Source: Macroventuria anomochaeta (Eukaryota; Ascomycota; Dothideomycetes; Pleosporales; Didymellaceae). From it: DNA of 64,000 nucleotides. Position 1 is the stretch's first letter; every line of letters begins with the position of its first letter. Location: positions 705,232 to 769,231 of the forward strand of contig NW_022985370.1 in NCBI RefSeq assembly GCF_010093625.1, given 5' to 3'. The translations under genes and the position numbers were made by a program. The notes under the pieces are model-generated. The model was not told where the DNA came from. It saw nothing but the letters and a program-made list of their open reading frames with translations, and searched no databases. Of this stretch, positions 22,402-33,400 are shown one piece after another.

Positions 22402-23238
22402 TCCTTGGGAAGAAGTATAGCAAGATGCTACAAGAAAGAGAAATTGAGGATTGCTGACGTCGAGGAAACAAGGCCGCATTGCACGATCAGGCTGGCGACC
22501 CTTTATCCCACATCCCTCAGCCAGATTACTCAGCCTGGCCCCTCAACCTTATCCGTCAGCCTGGCCCCTCAGTCTTCAGCCTGCAGTGCCAAGGGCACCG
22601 AGTTCTTTGAATGCGCTTGGCTGCATTCCTTGCACGCCGGGTTGTCATTGACTCTGGTCAGCAACGACGAAGGTCCTTGATGAGTGCTACATTGGGTCCA
22701 TGTACTTGTAGATTTGAGAGCCGGGGCGCAACACAAGGTTCTCTAACAAAACACGAACAACTCACAAGGTGGACTGTGCCAGTGAAGAGACGGTTCGCCT
22801 TCATTGGTCAGTAGGCGCAACCGTTTGCTATGAAACGCGCTGAAGATGCTATGATCGTATTGCTGGCATATGGAGGTCGTCGCGTCCTTGCCAAAGATTG
22901 AAGAAGGGTCGAAGGTGTTGGAGGAAGAGATCACAAGCTGGGGAGGAGTACGCTTATCGAATGCGATTGGCGCGTTGTGGGGGAAAGCCGAGGCTCTCGT
23001 CTCCAGGTTCACATGTTGCCGCGAAGCAGCTCTTTGGTCACGCATCACCGCGTCTTGCATGATCCACGAGGTTCACATGTAAGGCGCATACGCGAGGTAG
23101 CTTCTGCGAAGGCCTCGTTCTCCAGATTACACCCACGAGCTTCCCAATAATCCAGAACACCACTCAGCGGAGCGCGAGCATTGAGTACATGGTGACGTTT
23201 GACACACCTACGCTACGAATGCCTCGCCTACGGTAGCC
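22402..23238. other. Intergenic; short direct repeats
   Basis: 837 nt without a supported gene, between the divergent relic and the ABC transporter. A 16-bp unit (TCAGCCTGGCCCCTCA) occurs at 22530-22545 and 22556-22571. Confidence 0.5.
22530..22571. repeat. 16-bp direct repeat, two perfect copies
   Basis: TCAGCCTGGCCCCTCA at 22530-22545 and 22556-22571 (26-bp period). A weaker related unit (CTCAGCCAGATTACTCAGCC) precedes it. Function unknown. Confidence 0.85.
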
Positions 23239-25482
23239 ATGGCCGTCTTGTCGAAACCTTGGGCGAAGCAAGGCCTATCGGGCGCTTCGATCAAGTCGCT
23301 TGTAAACGAGTTCACCTCCCTCTATCTTCGAAATCGCACACGCATATCACGCGCCGTATACCTTACGCTCTTCGTCACCCTCATTAACCGCGTTCGCAAT
23401 GCTATCGCCGAGCAAAAAGCAGCCTCGATACGGCGCGAAGCTCAACGCAGAACAGGGTCAGGGCCCAGTGAGGGTGAAGCAACTGGGCGAAAAAAGGTGG
23501 AATTGAACCGCGAGTTCTTTAAGAACTTGTTGCGGCTGCTGAAGATCTGTATACCCGGATGGAGGAGTAAGGAGTTCAGACTCATCATCAGTCATAGTGT
23601 CTTCTTGGTGCTGAGGACAATGATCAGTTTGTATGTCGCCGAGCTTGATGGAAGGCTCGTCAGTAGTCTGGTGCGGGGGAAAGGGAGCGAGTTCCTGAAA
23701 GGGCTTGTGTGGTGGATGACAGTCGCTATCCCGGCCACCTTCACAAACTCGATGGTACGTGGTCTCATGCTTCGAACGTAGGAATGAAGACGTGCAGGCA
23801 ACTGACACGCGCAGCTCTCCTACCACCAATGCAAACTATCATTGCAATACCGCACACGACTCACGAATTACATCCACAACAAATACCTCTCGCACATGAC
23901 CTTCTACACACTCTCTGCTCTCGACGACCGAATCAAAAATGCCGACCAGCTCATCACGGTAGATGTAGCCAAGTTCGCGAACAGTCTTGCGGAACTATAC
24001 TCGAACCTAGCAAAGCCTGTGCTCGATATCATAGTATACAACTACTCGCTGTCACGGAGCGTAGGAGGAGAAGGTCTCTTCTTCATGAGCTTGCTCGTCC
24101 AGCTATCTGCGACCGTCATGCGCGCGCTCACTCCACCCTTTGGCAAATACGTCGCAGATGAAGCGAGACTCGAGGGCGAGTTCAGATTCCAGCACTCGCG
24201 GCTCATCGACTCCAGCGAAGAAGTGGCACTGTATCACGGCCATGAGGCGGAGAAAGACACACTGGACAAGGGTTACTTCACGCTTATCAAGCATGTCAAC
24301 AGGATACTGAGAAGACGTCTATACCACGGTGTCATGGAGGACTTCGTGATCAAGTACTTCTGGGGTGCGCTGGGGCTTCTGCTCTGCAGTGTGCCTGTGT
24401 TCTTCCAGGTTCCCGGACAGAACGCAAAGAACATGGGCGACCGGACAGAAAGCTTCGTGACCAACCGTCGCATGCTACTCATGTCTTCTGATGCCTTCGG
24501 CCGCGTCATGTTCTCCTATAAAGAGATCACTGAGCTCGCCGGCTACACGTCGCGCGTGTCTACCCTGCTGGACGTCATCGACGACATCCAGGCTGGCCAT
24601 TTCGAGAAGAAGCTCGTTTCATCCGCCGATACAGAAGAGAATGCTGCCGTACTACGCGGCCGCGGCACGATCACAGAAGGCGAAGACATCAAGTTCGTCG
24701 ACGTGCCCATCGTGTCACCCAACGGCGACGTACTGGTGCGCAAGCTGTCATTCACCGTAAAGCCAGGCGATCATCTTCTCATCGTCGGTCCAAATGGCTG
24801 CGGAAAGTCGAGTTTGTTCCGCATCCTGGGCGGTTTGTGGCCTGTCTACGGTGGCACAGTACGCAAGCCACCTTTCGAAGACATATTCTACATCCCTCAA
24901 CGCCCATACCTTTCTCGGGGAACATTGCGTCAACAGATCATTTACCCTGACAACTTGCGCGAGATGCGCGATAAGGGCATTACAGATGATGACCTATACA
25001 GCATCCTCGGTGTAGTCGAAATCGAATCCGTAGTCGACCGTCCAGGTGGTTGGGACGCTGAGCAGGAGTGGACAGATGTGCTATCCGGCGGCTTACAGCA
25101 GCGAGTCGCTATGGCACGATTGTTCTATCACCGACCTCGGTACGCGATCCTGGATGAGTGTACAAGCTCTGTAACGCTGGAGATCGAGAGGGTGATGTAC
25201 GATGAGGCGAAGAGGCTAGGTATCACACTCATGACCGTCTCGCACAGGAGGAGTCTGTGGAAGTACCATGAGAAGATCTTGCAGTTCGATGGGCAAGGAA
25301 GGTATGTGTTCACAAAGCTGGACGCAGAGAGAAGGCTTGCGCTTGAAGAGTAAGTTGATTGATCCGACGTTCTGCAACTTTAGATGCTAATAAATTACAG
25401 CGAGAAGGAGGACATTGAGCTGCAGCTGCGAGCTGTCCCGGACATTGAGGAGAGGATTGCGGAACTGGAAGCCTCAATGTGA
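23239..25482 (+). CDS. PXA2: Peroxisomal ABC half-transporter, ABCD/PXA2 type
   Basis: Three exons, 23239-23754, 23815-25349 and 25401-25482, give 711 codons (710 aa). Introns are 60 nt (donor GTACGT) and 51 nt (donor GTAAGT). The N-terminal half is the ABCD membrane domain (peroxisomal-type EFRLIISHSVFLVLRTMISLYVAELDG and later EAR-containing loop DEARLEGEFRFQHSRLI). The C-terminal half is one nucleotide-binding domain: Walker A GPNGCGKSS, signature LSGGLQQRVAMAR, Walker B YAILDECTSSV and a His-switch SHR. Family members import very-long- and long-chain acyl-CoAs into peroxisomes for beta-oxidation, working as Pxa1-Pxa2 heterodimers. The last exon encodes a charged tail (DEKEDIELQLRAVPDIEERI). 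The partner subunit is not in this window. PXA2 rather than PXA1 is my preference, not proven. Confidence 0.9.
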
Positions 25483-25803
25483 CGACAGCGGTGAAGGGCC
25501 CGACGGATATGCAACCAGCCCAACCAGTACTTCTTAGCTTTCTGCTAGCTGTTCTTATGGACAGCATCAGAATGGTAGAGAATGACACAAGAATAGCAAC
25601 TGATATGATGCATGTGAGAGTGAAGTAATTGCGGACAGCTAGATCCATGTCAAGTGGGGCCTCTCTGTATTAGCGCGCGCTAGTCGGCGAATCAAGTTTC
25701 CGTGTTCTCGAAGCTCAGACGCGTCTCCCTGCAACTCTCCACAAAACACAGCTCGAAGCTGCCGAGTCAACACGCAACTGCGTCCGGCAGCAGCCACACC
25801 ACC
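25483..25803. other. Short intergenic stretch
   Basis: 321 nt between the ABC transporter stop and the dynactin start, both on the plus strand. The dynactin frame is open from 25702, but I treat that part as 5' UTR. Confidence 0.5.
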
Positions 25804-28800
25804 ATGTTGCAATTCAAGGTCGGCCAGAGGCTCGAGACAAACACCCATCGGACGGGCATTGTCAGATATGTTGGGCCTATACACGTCGCAGAGGGTACTT
25901 GGCTCGGCATCGACCTGCAAGAGCCCACAGGAAAGAACGATGGTTCTGTTCGCGGCGAGCGTTACTTCGACTGTCCGCCTCAGCATGGTCTCTTCGTGAA
26001 AGAGACAGATATCCTCCAAATTCTCTCGCAGCCAGCACCGAAAGCTGCAGCACCGAAGCCTAAAGCCGCTGCGCCTGCCCCGAGGTCACGACCCTCGAGC
26101 GTCGTTGCGCCTAGGCCAGCATCGACTCGACCTGCCAGCGTCACCTCCCCCCCGGCTGGCTCGAAGGCGCCCAGCCATACAAAGCGCCAGTCCGTTGCAC
26201 CTGCTGCCCCTCGGACCCCACTACGAGGTCCAGCGCGCAAGCCCAGCGTTGCCAGTGCTTCCACCGCAGCCCCTTCCCCACCCCCTACACGACCTTCAGT
26301 CACCTCGAGACCAAGCACATCGTCAGTCACGTCGGCATCACAACCGCAAAACCCATTGAGGACGTCAACAAGAGATGGTAACGTTGATGCGTTACAGACG
26401 AAGATCAAGCATTTGGAGAAGCAACATTCGGAGGATCAGGCACGTCTGAAAGAGCTGTCGCAAGCAGAAAGTGAGCGCGACAAGTATCACGGGATCCTAC
26501 AGAAGCTGCAGGCAAAATGTCAGACGTTTCACCAAGAGTCTCTAGACGCCAAGGAACAACTGAAGAAGGTCCAGGAAGACAATGAGCGGCTTACTAAGGA
26601 AGGGCAAGATCACGAGTTCGATCTGGAAGACGCCTTGCTTGAGAAGGAGATGGCGCAGGAGCGCGCCGAGCAAAATGAAAGTGAACTGGAGGCGCTACGT
26701 GCGAAGGTGGAAGAGCGGGATCTTGAGCTGGAGATTCTCCGGGAGGAAGCAGAAGCGTTTACTGCGGATATGTCCGAAGAAGAGAAGGAGCAGGCTGGCT
26801 ACTACCGATTACAACACGAGAACGATCGTCTTCGTGAGGCGTTGATGCTGTTAAAAGAGGTCACCGAAGAAGAAGCGCACAATAACAAGGCTCGGATCGA
26901 CGAGCTGGAAGAGGATTCTTCTCAACTGGAGACGTTACAAATGGAGCGCGAGACGTTGCAACATCAACTAGTCGAGGCTCAAGGCATCGCAGAGCATCTG
27001 AAAGCTCAGGTCAACGACAGGAATGAGTTGGAAGATGTTGTCGAAGAAATGTCAAGCAAGATCCAGGATCTTGAGAGCAGAGTACGGGACCAGGAACTTA
27101 CAATAACAGACCTGGAAAGTTTGAAGGAACTGAACGAAGAATTACTGGATCAACAAGACGAGGAGACCAAAGAACTACGTGCGGAGTTCGAGACCAAGGA
27201 GATTGAGCTTGAACAGCTCGGTGAGCGTGCACTCGACCAAGCGGTGACTATTTCGGATCTGGAAGAAACGAACACGAAGTTCAGGGACCTTGTTACCGAG
27301 CTGCTCGCGCAAATCAAGGAAGCCGAATCGACAAAAACAATGACAGAAGCCCAAGTCAAGGACACGACGGGCCGAATCAACGAAGTCATGGATGTCAACC
27401 GACGTCTCCGTGCTGCAGAAGTCAATGCAACAAGCAAAGAGATCACCTCAGAGCTCCGTCAACTCAAGGTCGACCAGACGACGGAGATGCTGGAAATTCT
27501 AAGCGAGACACAATCTCAAGAGTTCGGCAGAAGTGAGTCAATGCAGGCCTACTTCACAGCAAAGCGCATCACGTTCAAATCGTCTGTACTGAGCAACCTC
27601 TTGGCGAACGCAGACAAGCATGCAACTCACAAGGGCGGCGTTGAGGAAGCATCCTCGAAGCTGCTATCTATTGAGGCCAGCTACTACCTCGCAAACCTGA
27701 AGAGTGGAAGCAACCGTATTTCATCCGCGATGGCAGTGTCGACGCTACCACAGTTCGCAACATTTAGCCCTGCATATGCTGAGCTGGTCGCCGTCGAGAG
27801 GAACCTGGATCAAGGACTCGAGGCACTCAAGGCCGATAGAGTCAATTTCTCGGAGATGGCAAAATCGTTTGGTGGCTCAACAGAAGTGTACAAAGCTGTT
27901 CTTGCTTCCCACCAGAAAGTGCTGGCAGAACGACCCGAAGACGAGACGATGTTGCGGGTTAGCTCGATTACCGCAAGCTTGACATACCTCGATTCTACCT
28001 GTACAGCCATGATCGCAATGCTGAAGTCCTGGGCGGCTACTAGCGAAGAGCTTGTAGATGAAGCACAGGCTGTTGTGGACCGCTTCGCAGCACCATCTGC
28101 GATCTGCAGCAAGAGCATGTTGGCTGCCACACGGTTGCAGAAGACGTGTAGCGATCGAAGGGGAGATGGTTTGTATCCTCAGTTTAATGGCGATCTTGGC
28201 TCGGTTATCGAAGCTGAAGAGTACCTCACCAAAGCTGCTCGCGATGCAGCTAAGTGGTCGCACACCGCCGTGGAAGTGTTGAGGCGATCAGTCGATCCCG
28301 ACGGTACACTTGTGGAACCTGTTGACCTCAAGGATCTATTGGTGCCCTTCTGGACTGATCACTCGAGTAAGCTCGACAATCTTAGCTCTTCGCTGAACAG
28401 CTGGAACGAGTATGCTTTGCTGCTCAAAGACAGTGTTGAGATCCAGCACGGCCCTGCGCCCTGGACAGAGAAGGCGAAGGAGATCGAGGCAACCAGAAGA
28501 CAGGTCGATGAAGCAGCTACCAAGCTCCAGTCGATTACCGCCGAGCATCAGGCGACGCTTCTGAAACTGCACGAGCGCGAACAAGTTATCGAGACCAAGG
28601 AACTAGAGATCGAACATTTAGCAGCCAAGAACCGCGAAGCCACGACCAAGAGCGAAGACGTCCAACGCCTGCAAGACGAGATCGAGGAAGCGCAGGCCGA
28701 GATCAAACAGTTGCAGAAGCAAGATAAAGTCCAGAAGCAAGAGATCGAGGACTTGAACAACAAGCTGGCACACGCCGCGCAATATGAGCCCACAGAGTCA

Positions 28801-29343
28801 GAGAAGGCGCCTGCTGCTGCAACACCCGGACCCGAACCTGCGGACGCGTCGTCACGCAGTGCGCCAGCAAGCCTGATGTCCCTCCTCGATGCCCTTCAGG
28901 TCGAAAACCGCTGGTTACGCCAGAAAAACCACAGCGACGCTTTCGGTGCGAAGCAGTTGGATCTCCTCAAGTCTATGCGACCTATCGAGAAGCGTGAAGC
29001 AAGCAAGCTGTCTGCTGCTACCGATAGTCTACTCAGCTTGGCTTGGTTGACAGATGACTTTGAACAGCCTGAGATGCTCACCAGCATCTCCAGTCAGCAG
29101 AATGATGCTGAGGCCAATATCAAGCACGATAAGCCTGCGCCTCTGACACGGACTCGTCGGTCTAGGAGAGCACCACTATCTTTGTCACCTCTCCAGACAC
29201 AGCTCGAATCGATCAAGAACAATGGGCGCTTTGACTGGTCTGGTCTGGAAGATCTGAGCTTCGCAGACCTGTCGCCGACAGTGGAGCATTTTGATAGTGA
29301 GATGATGGGGTTGCTGCCATTGAAGAGTATCATGGCACTTTAA
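25804..29343 (+). CDS. Dynactin large subunit (p150Glued / NIP100 / ro-3 homologue)
   Basis: Single-exon gene of 1179 aa. An earlier in-frame ATG (25702) exists, but ACCACCATG at 25804 has a better start context and begins directly at the CAP-Gly domain. CAP-Gly (residues ~1-75) shows GQRLETNTHRTGIVRYVGPIH, GTWLGIDL, GKNDGSVRGERYF and HGLFVKE. A Pro/Ala/Ser-rich basic linker (~80-195, many RPxS motifs) probably adds microtubule binding. Long coiled coils follow (~200-560 and ~910-980), separated by a globular region with the dynactin-type stretch HENDRLREALMLLKEVTEEE nearby. p150 links dynein to cargo and microtubules; in filamentous fungi its loss causes nuclear-distribution and hyphal defects (ro-3 in Neurospora). 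No introns are needed. Confidence 0.92.
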   Translation: MLQFKVGQRLETNTHRTGIVRYVGPIHVAEGTWLGIDLQEPTGKNDGSVRGERYFDCPPQHGLFVKETDILQILSQPAPKAAAPKPKAAAPAPRSRPSSVVAPRPASTRPASVTSPPAGSKAPSHTKRQSVAPAAPRTPLRGPARKPSVASASTAAPSPPPTRPSVTSRPSTSSVTSASQPQNPLRTSTRDGNVDALQTKIKHLEKQHSEDQARLKELSQAESERDKYHGILQKLQAKCQTFHQESLDAKEQLKKVQEDNERLTKEGQDHEFDLEDALLEKEMAQERAEQNESELEALRAKVEERDLELEILREEAEAFTADMSEEEKEQAGYYRLQHENDRLREALMLLKEVTEEEAHNNKARIDELEEDSSQLETLQMERETLQHQLVEAQGIAEHLKAQVNDRNELEDVVEEMSSKIQDLESRVRDQELTITDLESLKELNEELLDQQDEETKELRAEFETKEIELEQLGERALDQAVTISDLEETNTKFRDLVTELLAQIKEAESTKTMTEAQVKDTTGRINEVMDVNRRLRAAEVNATSKEITSELRQLKVDQTTEMLEILSETQSQEFGRSESMQAYFTAKRITFKSSVLSNLLANADKHATHKGGVEEASSKLLSIEASYYLANLKSGSNRISSAMAVSTLPQFATFSPAYAELVAVERNLDQGLEALKADRVNFSEMAKSFGGSTEVYKAVLASHQKVLAERPEDETMLRVSSITASLTYLDSTCTAMIAMLKSWAATSEELVDEAQAVVDRFAAPSAICSKSMLAATRLQKTCSDRRGDGLYPQFNGDLGSVIEAEEYLTKAARDAAKWSHTAVEVLRRSVDPDGTLVEPVDLKDLLVPFWTDHSSKLDNLSSSLNSWNEYALLLKDSVEIQHGPAPWTEKAKEIEATRRQVDEAATKLQSITAEHQATLLKLHEREQVIETKELEIEHLAAKNREATTKSEDVQRLQDEIEEAQAEIKQLQKQDKVQKQEIEDLNNKLAHAAQYEPTESEKAPAAATPGPEPADASSRSAPASLMSLLDALQVENRWLRQKNHSDAFGAKQLDLLKSMRPIEKREASKLSAATDSLLSLAWLTDDFEQPEMLTSISSQQNDAEANIKHDKPAPLTRTRRSRRAPLSLSPLQTQLESIKNNGRFDWSGLEDLSFADLSPTVEHFDSEMMGLLPLKSIMAL

Positions 29344-29903
29344 CGGCTGTTAGCCGCTATGGTGATGGATGCATGGCTTCGGCATTGCAATGGAGTTACT
29401 TATTATGCGATATACCCCCATAGTGGCACGGTGTGCTGCTTGCATTGGATAGAGATTCGCGAATCTATCTGTGTTATCTATGTGTAGTACACATTCTAGA
29501 CGTGGCCATGTTGGTTGTGATTAGTGTTATATGGACGTGGTTCTTGCGGCAATGAGGACGAAGCCCGGAGACGCATGGCTGACGTTGGAGTAGAAGAACA
29601 GGGAACAAGCGATACCGACGTACATCTCCTCGAGGCTCCCAACGATGATATCCTCTCTTCTCACAGCGCCATATCGTGAACCACAGGTTGTTGGGTCACA
29701 GAATGCGTGTACACAGCGATCTAGGGGTGTGGAGCTTTGCAGAAGCTGTCCTGTGGCAGACCCAATATTTGTGTCATTGGGCTGATTTACGCGGATCGAT
29801 TGAGATTTTGTCAAGATCAGAAAGCTCATCCATGAGTTGCTTCACTGTAGGGTCCTGCCTGTCCAATCTAAGTGTTTGCTGCACGACAGTTGCGGCTTTC
29901 AGG
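29344..29903. other. Intergenic / decayed 3' flank of HET relic
   Basis: 560 nt downstream of dynactin. A short minus-strand ORF (29527-29829) has no family resemblance and may be decayed HET-gene 3' sequence. Confidence 0.35.
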
Positions 29904-30488
29904 TTATGTCGACCAGTAGGTCGTCCTTGAAGACTGCTGATGAAACTCCTGGGCGATCCATATCCTGGACCAGTGTTGCAGTCGAGTGAGCTGCCAAAGC
30001 GTCGGGAAGATGTCGACGTGCCATGTCAGGGGTGGCACTTGTGTTTGACCGATGCTGGAAAGGAAGTAGCTTTTCGCTGCGGGCCAGTCGAACTCTGACA
30101 AACCTTGGACCAGCCTCTCCGTCTTCTGTGATCCGTATCCAAGCCATATGTAGAAAAACATGGCTTTCGAGTAGATCTGGCGCATGATAACAATTTGTTC
30201 CCTCCGTTCGTCTATGTTGTTTTGATCGATGGAGATAGCGTTGATCCATAGTAGTGCAGTGTCTCCGTTGCTTCGCACAATAGGTATCTGCCCATTCACC
30301 GTTATAATCTTGGTGACTAACGAATTACCCCGGACATATGAGACTGCGGCATATGACGGTGGGTTATTCAAAGGCATAATCTCGAGTGTGCAGCAGATTG
30401 GTTGCTCGGATGACGATGCGGGCAGAATGCGTAGGACTCGAGTGTTGGCGCGACCTTCAGAGTTCGTTGTAGTTCGTTTCCAAGATGC
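29904..30488 (-). pseudogene. Truncated HET-domain (heterokaryon incompatibility) gene relic
   Basis: One open frame (30488 down to 29904) contains, in HET-domain order, VLRILPASSSEQPICCTLEI, NNPPSYAAVSYVRG (normally YEALSYxWG), TVNGQIPIVRSN, LLWINAISIDQNNIDERREQI (normally LWIDAICINQ), YSKAMFFYIWLG and WSRIWIAQEFHQ (normally WVVQE). The helix that normally sits between VNGQ and LWIDA (an AL-x-LR segment) is missing. The frame begins after a stop with no ATG before the domain, and ends right after the domain where HET proteins usually go on for hundreds of residues. It is therefore probably non-functional, though an unrecognised 5' exon cannot be excluded. Intact HET proteins trigger cell death after fusion of unlike hyphae. 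Confidence 0.75.
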
Positions 30489-33400
30489 CTACACAAAATT
30501 TCCTAGCGTCGCGAGCAGCTGGCGATGGATCGATTTGCTGTTCAAGAGTATGCAATATAATCTTTCGAAAACAACTCTGTTGTGAACGTTGACTTTCGGT
30601 ATGTGAACATGGTGGTGTTGATGTCTGAGAGTGGCAATCACGATGCATATGGTCTGCTCCTTCCCCTTCTGACAGGCGTTCAGAGCCGCTGCCACTCCTC
30701 CTTGAATTGATTGATACATCTAACATGTTCTTGCAGTCTTGCTTCACAGGTTGATCTGTCGATCAGTAGCGTTCGCCAACCGCGATAAACTGCTCTGCAT
30801 GCGCTCCATGATGTCGTGACCGAGAACTCTGAGACGCGAACACTCGTGTGATTCCCAGTTCCAATTCGTCCTCTTACTTGAAGCTGAATGATTGCTGCAC
30901 TTAGACTTTCACGATACGGTATACGCATCTTCATCACTCGGTATTGTGGCAGGCAGATCCCGCGACGATCAAGCCGCAAGCCCGCTCGCCATGCGTGAGA
31001 TCATCTCTCGTAGCCGGATGAGAAGATGAGCATATAAGCGCCACAAGGCTGCTGATGAGTTGTGGTAATTACTGCATGCAGCAATATGCGCGATGAGATA
31101 ACAATCACCCGACCGGACAGTTGTCGTAACAAGCTCATCCATGCTTGCCATTCCGCTCGTTACCGCCCAATCTTTGCGCGGGTACCTGAACATCTTGATC
31201 AGTTCTTACGACTCGCGGCAGGCATTCCCAAACACATCGAAATTGCACTGGCCAGTCCGCTTCAAAGCAAGATCCATCCAATCTTGCAGCAAGAGTGACA
31301 CCGAGGTTCAATGACGCCTTGTATTTGCCCTTGTCTTCCCCTCGTGGTCCGTGAGAACCTGCGAGCTTCATCTCCTCCAGCGTTGCACGTTCCAGCATGA
31401 TGCTGGAACGAACTTGTACGCGAGGACACACAAAACGCGCCGATTTGAAGCCAGTTTGGCTCCCGGTAAGCGACCCAAACTTTGCCTTCGGGAGGACAAT
31501 CGACTGACGCGATACTGGTGAGACTTGATGATTTGCGCGCAATGACACTATGTAGAATCAGAAGATGAGGCTGGCCGCTGCTAGCAAGCCGCCGAAAGAA
31601 CATTGCGCTCAAACAGCGCCGGAGCGGACCTCGGAGACGCAATGACTTGCCAACTAGCACACCGCCGAAACGTCTTGACTCGCACCATTTCCGTGTCTGC
31701 AAAATGGCATGTTGCCAGGCCGGGACGTGCAGGGACGGCCCTGAACTTACCAGATCCCAGGATTGTCTTGTCGTTGATGCTCGTGTTGAAGCTAGTACCG
31801 GAGCAAAGCAACCGGGGCCCGCTTGTTCGCACGAAATGATGGTCTGAGGGGCATAAGGGCATGACGGACTACCAAAGTTAACAGGGCGATCACAGCTGTC
31901 GTGCCCGTGGCGACTGTGCGACTGAAGCAAGTGCCAGACATTGACGTGTCTCGCGGGCTTCTGGAAAGACCCTCATAACCTATAGCGCCTGGGTTAATCC
32001 TGGAGGTGAGACTCACCGCTATCGTGTCCATAACAACGGCGGTGGAGGTCAGGGGATGGTGGTCTATATGGTCGATCATAAAGAGCCGGAGATACAGTGC
32101 AGAGTCAAGCGTTCGGCGCAAGATGTTCGTGGCAGGTAACTGATCCTGAGGCTGCAGGTACGACGACAAGAGCGCGCGCAAAGATGCACATTGCAATGGA
32201 TCTCCCTGCGCATTGAAGCCCTGGCAGCGACGGGCACAAAAAGTGGATACAATGCCCACGTTGTTGCTGTGCTCGTGCAGTGTGTGTTCCGCAAGAAGGC
32301 AGCGATTTGGAGTCTGGGTAATTCCGTAAAGCTGTCTTCTCGAAATCCTGTCTCCCAGGATTATCGCTGTAACGTTGGAGGTGTTGTGTGTGACGATCGC
32401 GTAGGGCGGGAATCGTCGAGATTCGACAGCTGCCAAAATCAAGGCTAGTGTACGCTGCGAGCGCCGGAGGAAAGCTTTCCTGAAAGCTACCTCTGACTTG
32501 GAAGGAGTTGATAGATGTCGTTGCGCAATATGTATACGAGAATCGAATAACTTTGTGGCTATTTTGAGCGCACGATACGATGTGAGGAGTTGCAGCGCGG
32601 TTCGGGTGACTCGCCCGCGTTGGGTGATGGACAGCCGCGCTAGACTGTTGACGTAACGGACAGACCTGCCTCCCGGGACAGACTTATCTCGACTTCAACC
32701 AAGACATCGTATGATTCTGCCGTCACTGAAGGAAGCACATCGAGTTGATGATGACCCGTTTTCTTGTTTTGCGGGAGCAGAGATCTGCATGGTGACGGTG
32801 TCACGATCTCTCGAATACGCCTCGTCTGTGGGGATGAGGCTGGGGATGGAAGCAGGTCGTGACGAGAGGACGAAAAAGCAAAACGGTTTTCATAACATGT
32901 ATACGGATCAAGCGCAAGCTCCGAAGCCTCCGTCATGGCGCTCTGCAGCTCACCAGGGTGAGTAACCCGAATCACACCATAGACAGCCAGGAGGGAAACG
33001 AAAGTGAGGTGCGTGTGTTCAAATCGTTCTCCTTCAGTGACTTTTTGCTTTTTCGCGCCCTCGGCTGAAAAATCAAGAAGAGTAATTCCAGCGGGCGCGT
33101 GTCCCAACGCGTGGCTTGCATTAATCGTTTTGGTGCGGGAAGAATGCTTTTTGCTGTTTCCCCGGTCGTGCAACCGCATCCTTGGTTCGTTGATCGAACG
33201 ATATGCGTTGCTTTTTAACGGCACGGGTGGTTCAAGCCATAGACGAGCATGCTAATCTGAACGTCTCTGTTGAACAGCATTTCTTATTGTGATACGTACG
33301 ATAACAGCATGAATCGCATCTGCGTTGGGCGGCTTCAGGATTTATTGAGAAAGATTATCTGGACACCTATGACTTTTCACGGCGCAGGCTCGGGACAGAA

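Noticed and set aside
23709..24161. 150-codon plus-strand ORF overlapping the ABC transporter
   Set aside because: Out-of-frame shadow running through the transporter intron and exon 2.
25702..25803. Upstream in-frame ATG for dynactin p150
   Set aside because: The extra 34 residues are Ser/His-rich and not family-like. The ATG at 25804 has an ACCACCATG context directly at the CAP-Gly domain.
29527..29829. Minus-strand ORF as the C-terminal exon of the HET gene
   Set aside because: No HET-protein resemblance and no splice pair linking it to the domain; treated as flank.
31262..31930. 222-codon minus-strand ORF
   Set aside because: No domain, irregular composition (many Arg, Ser, Cys) and no supporting splice structure or neighbour context.
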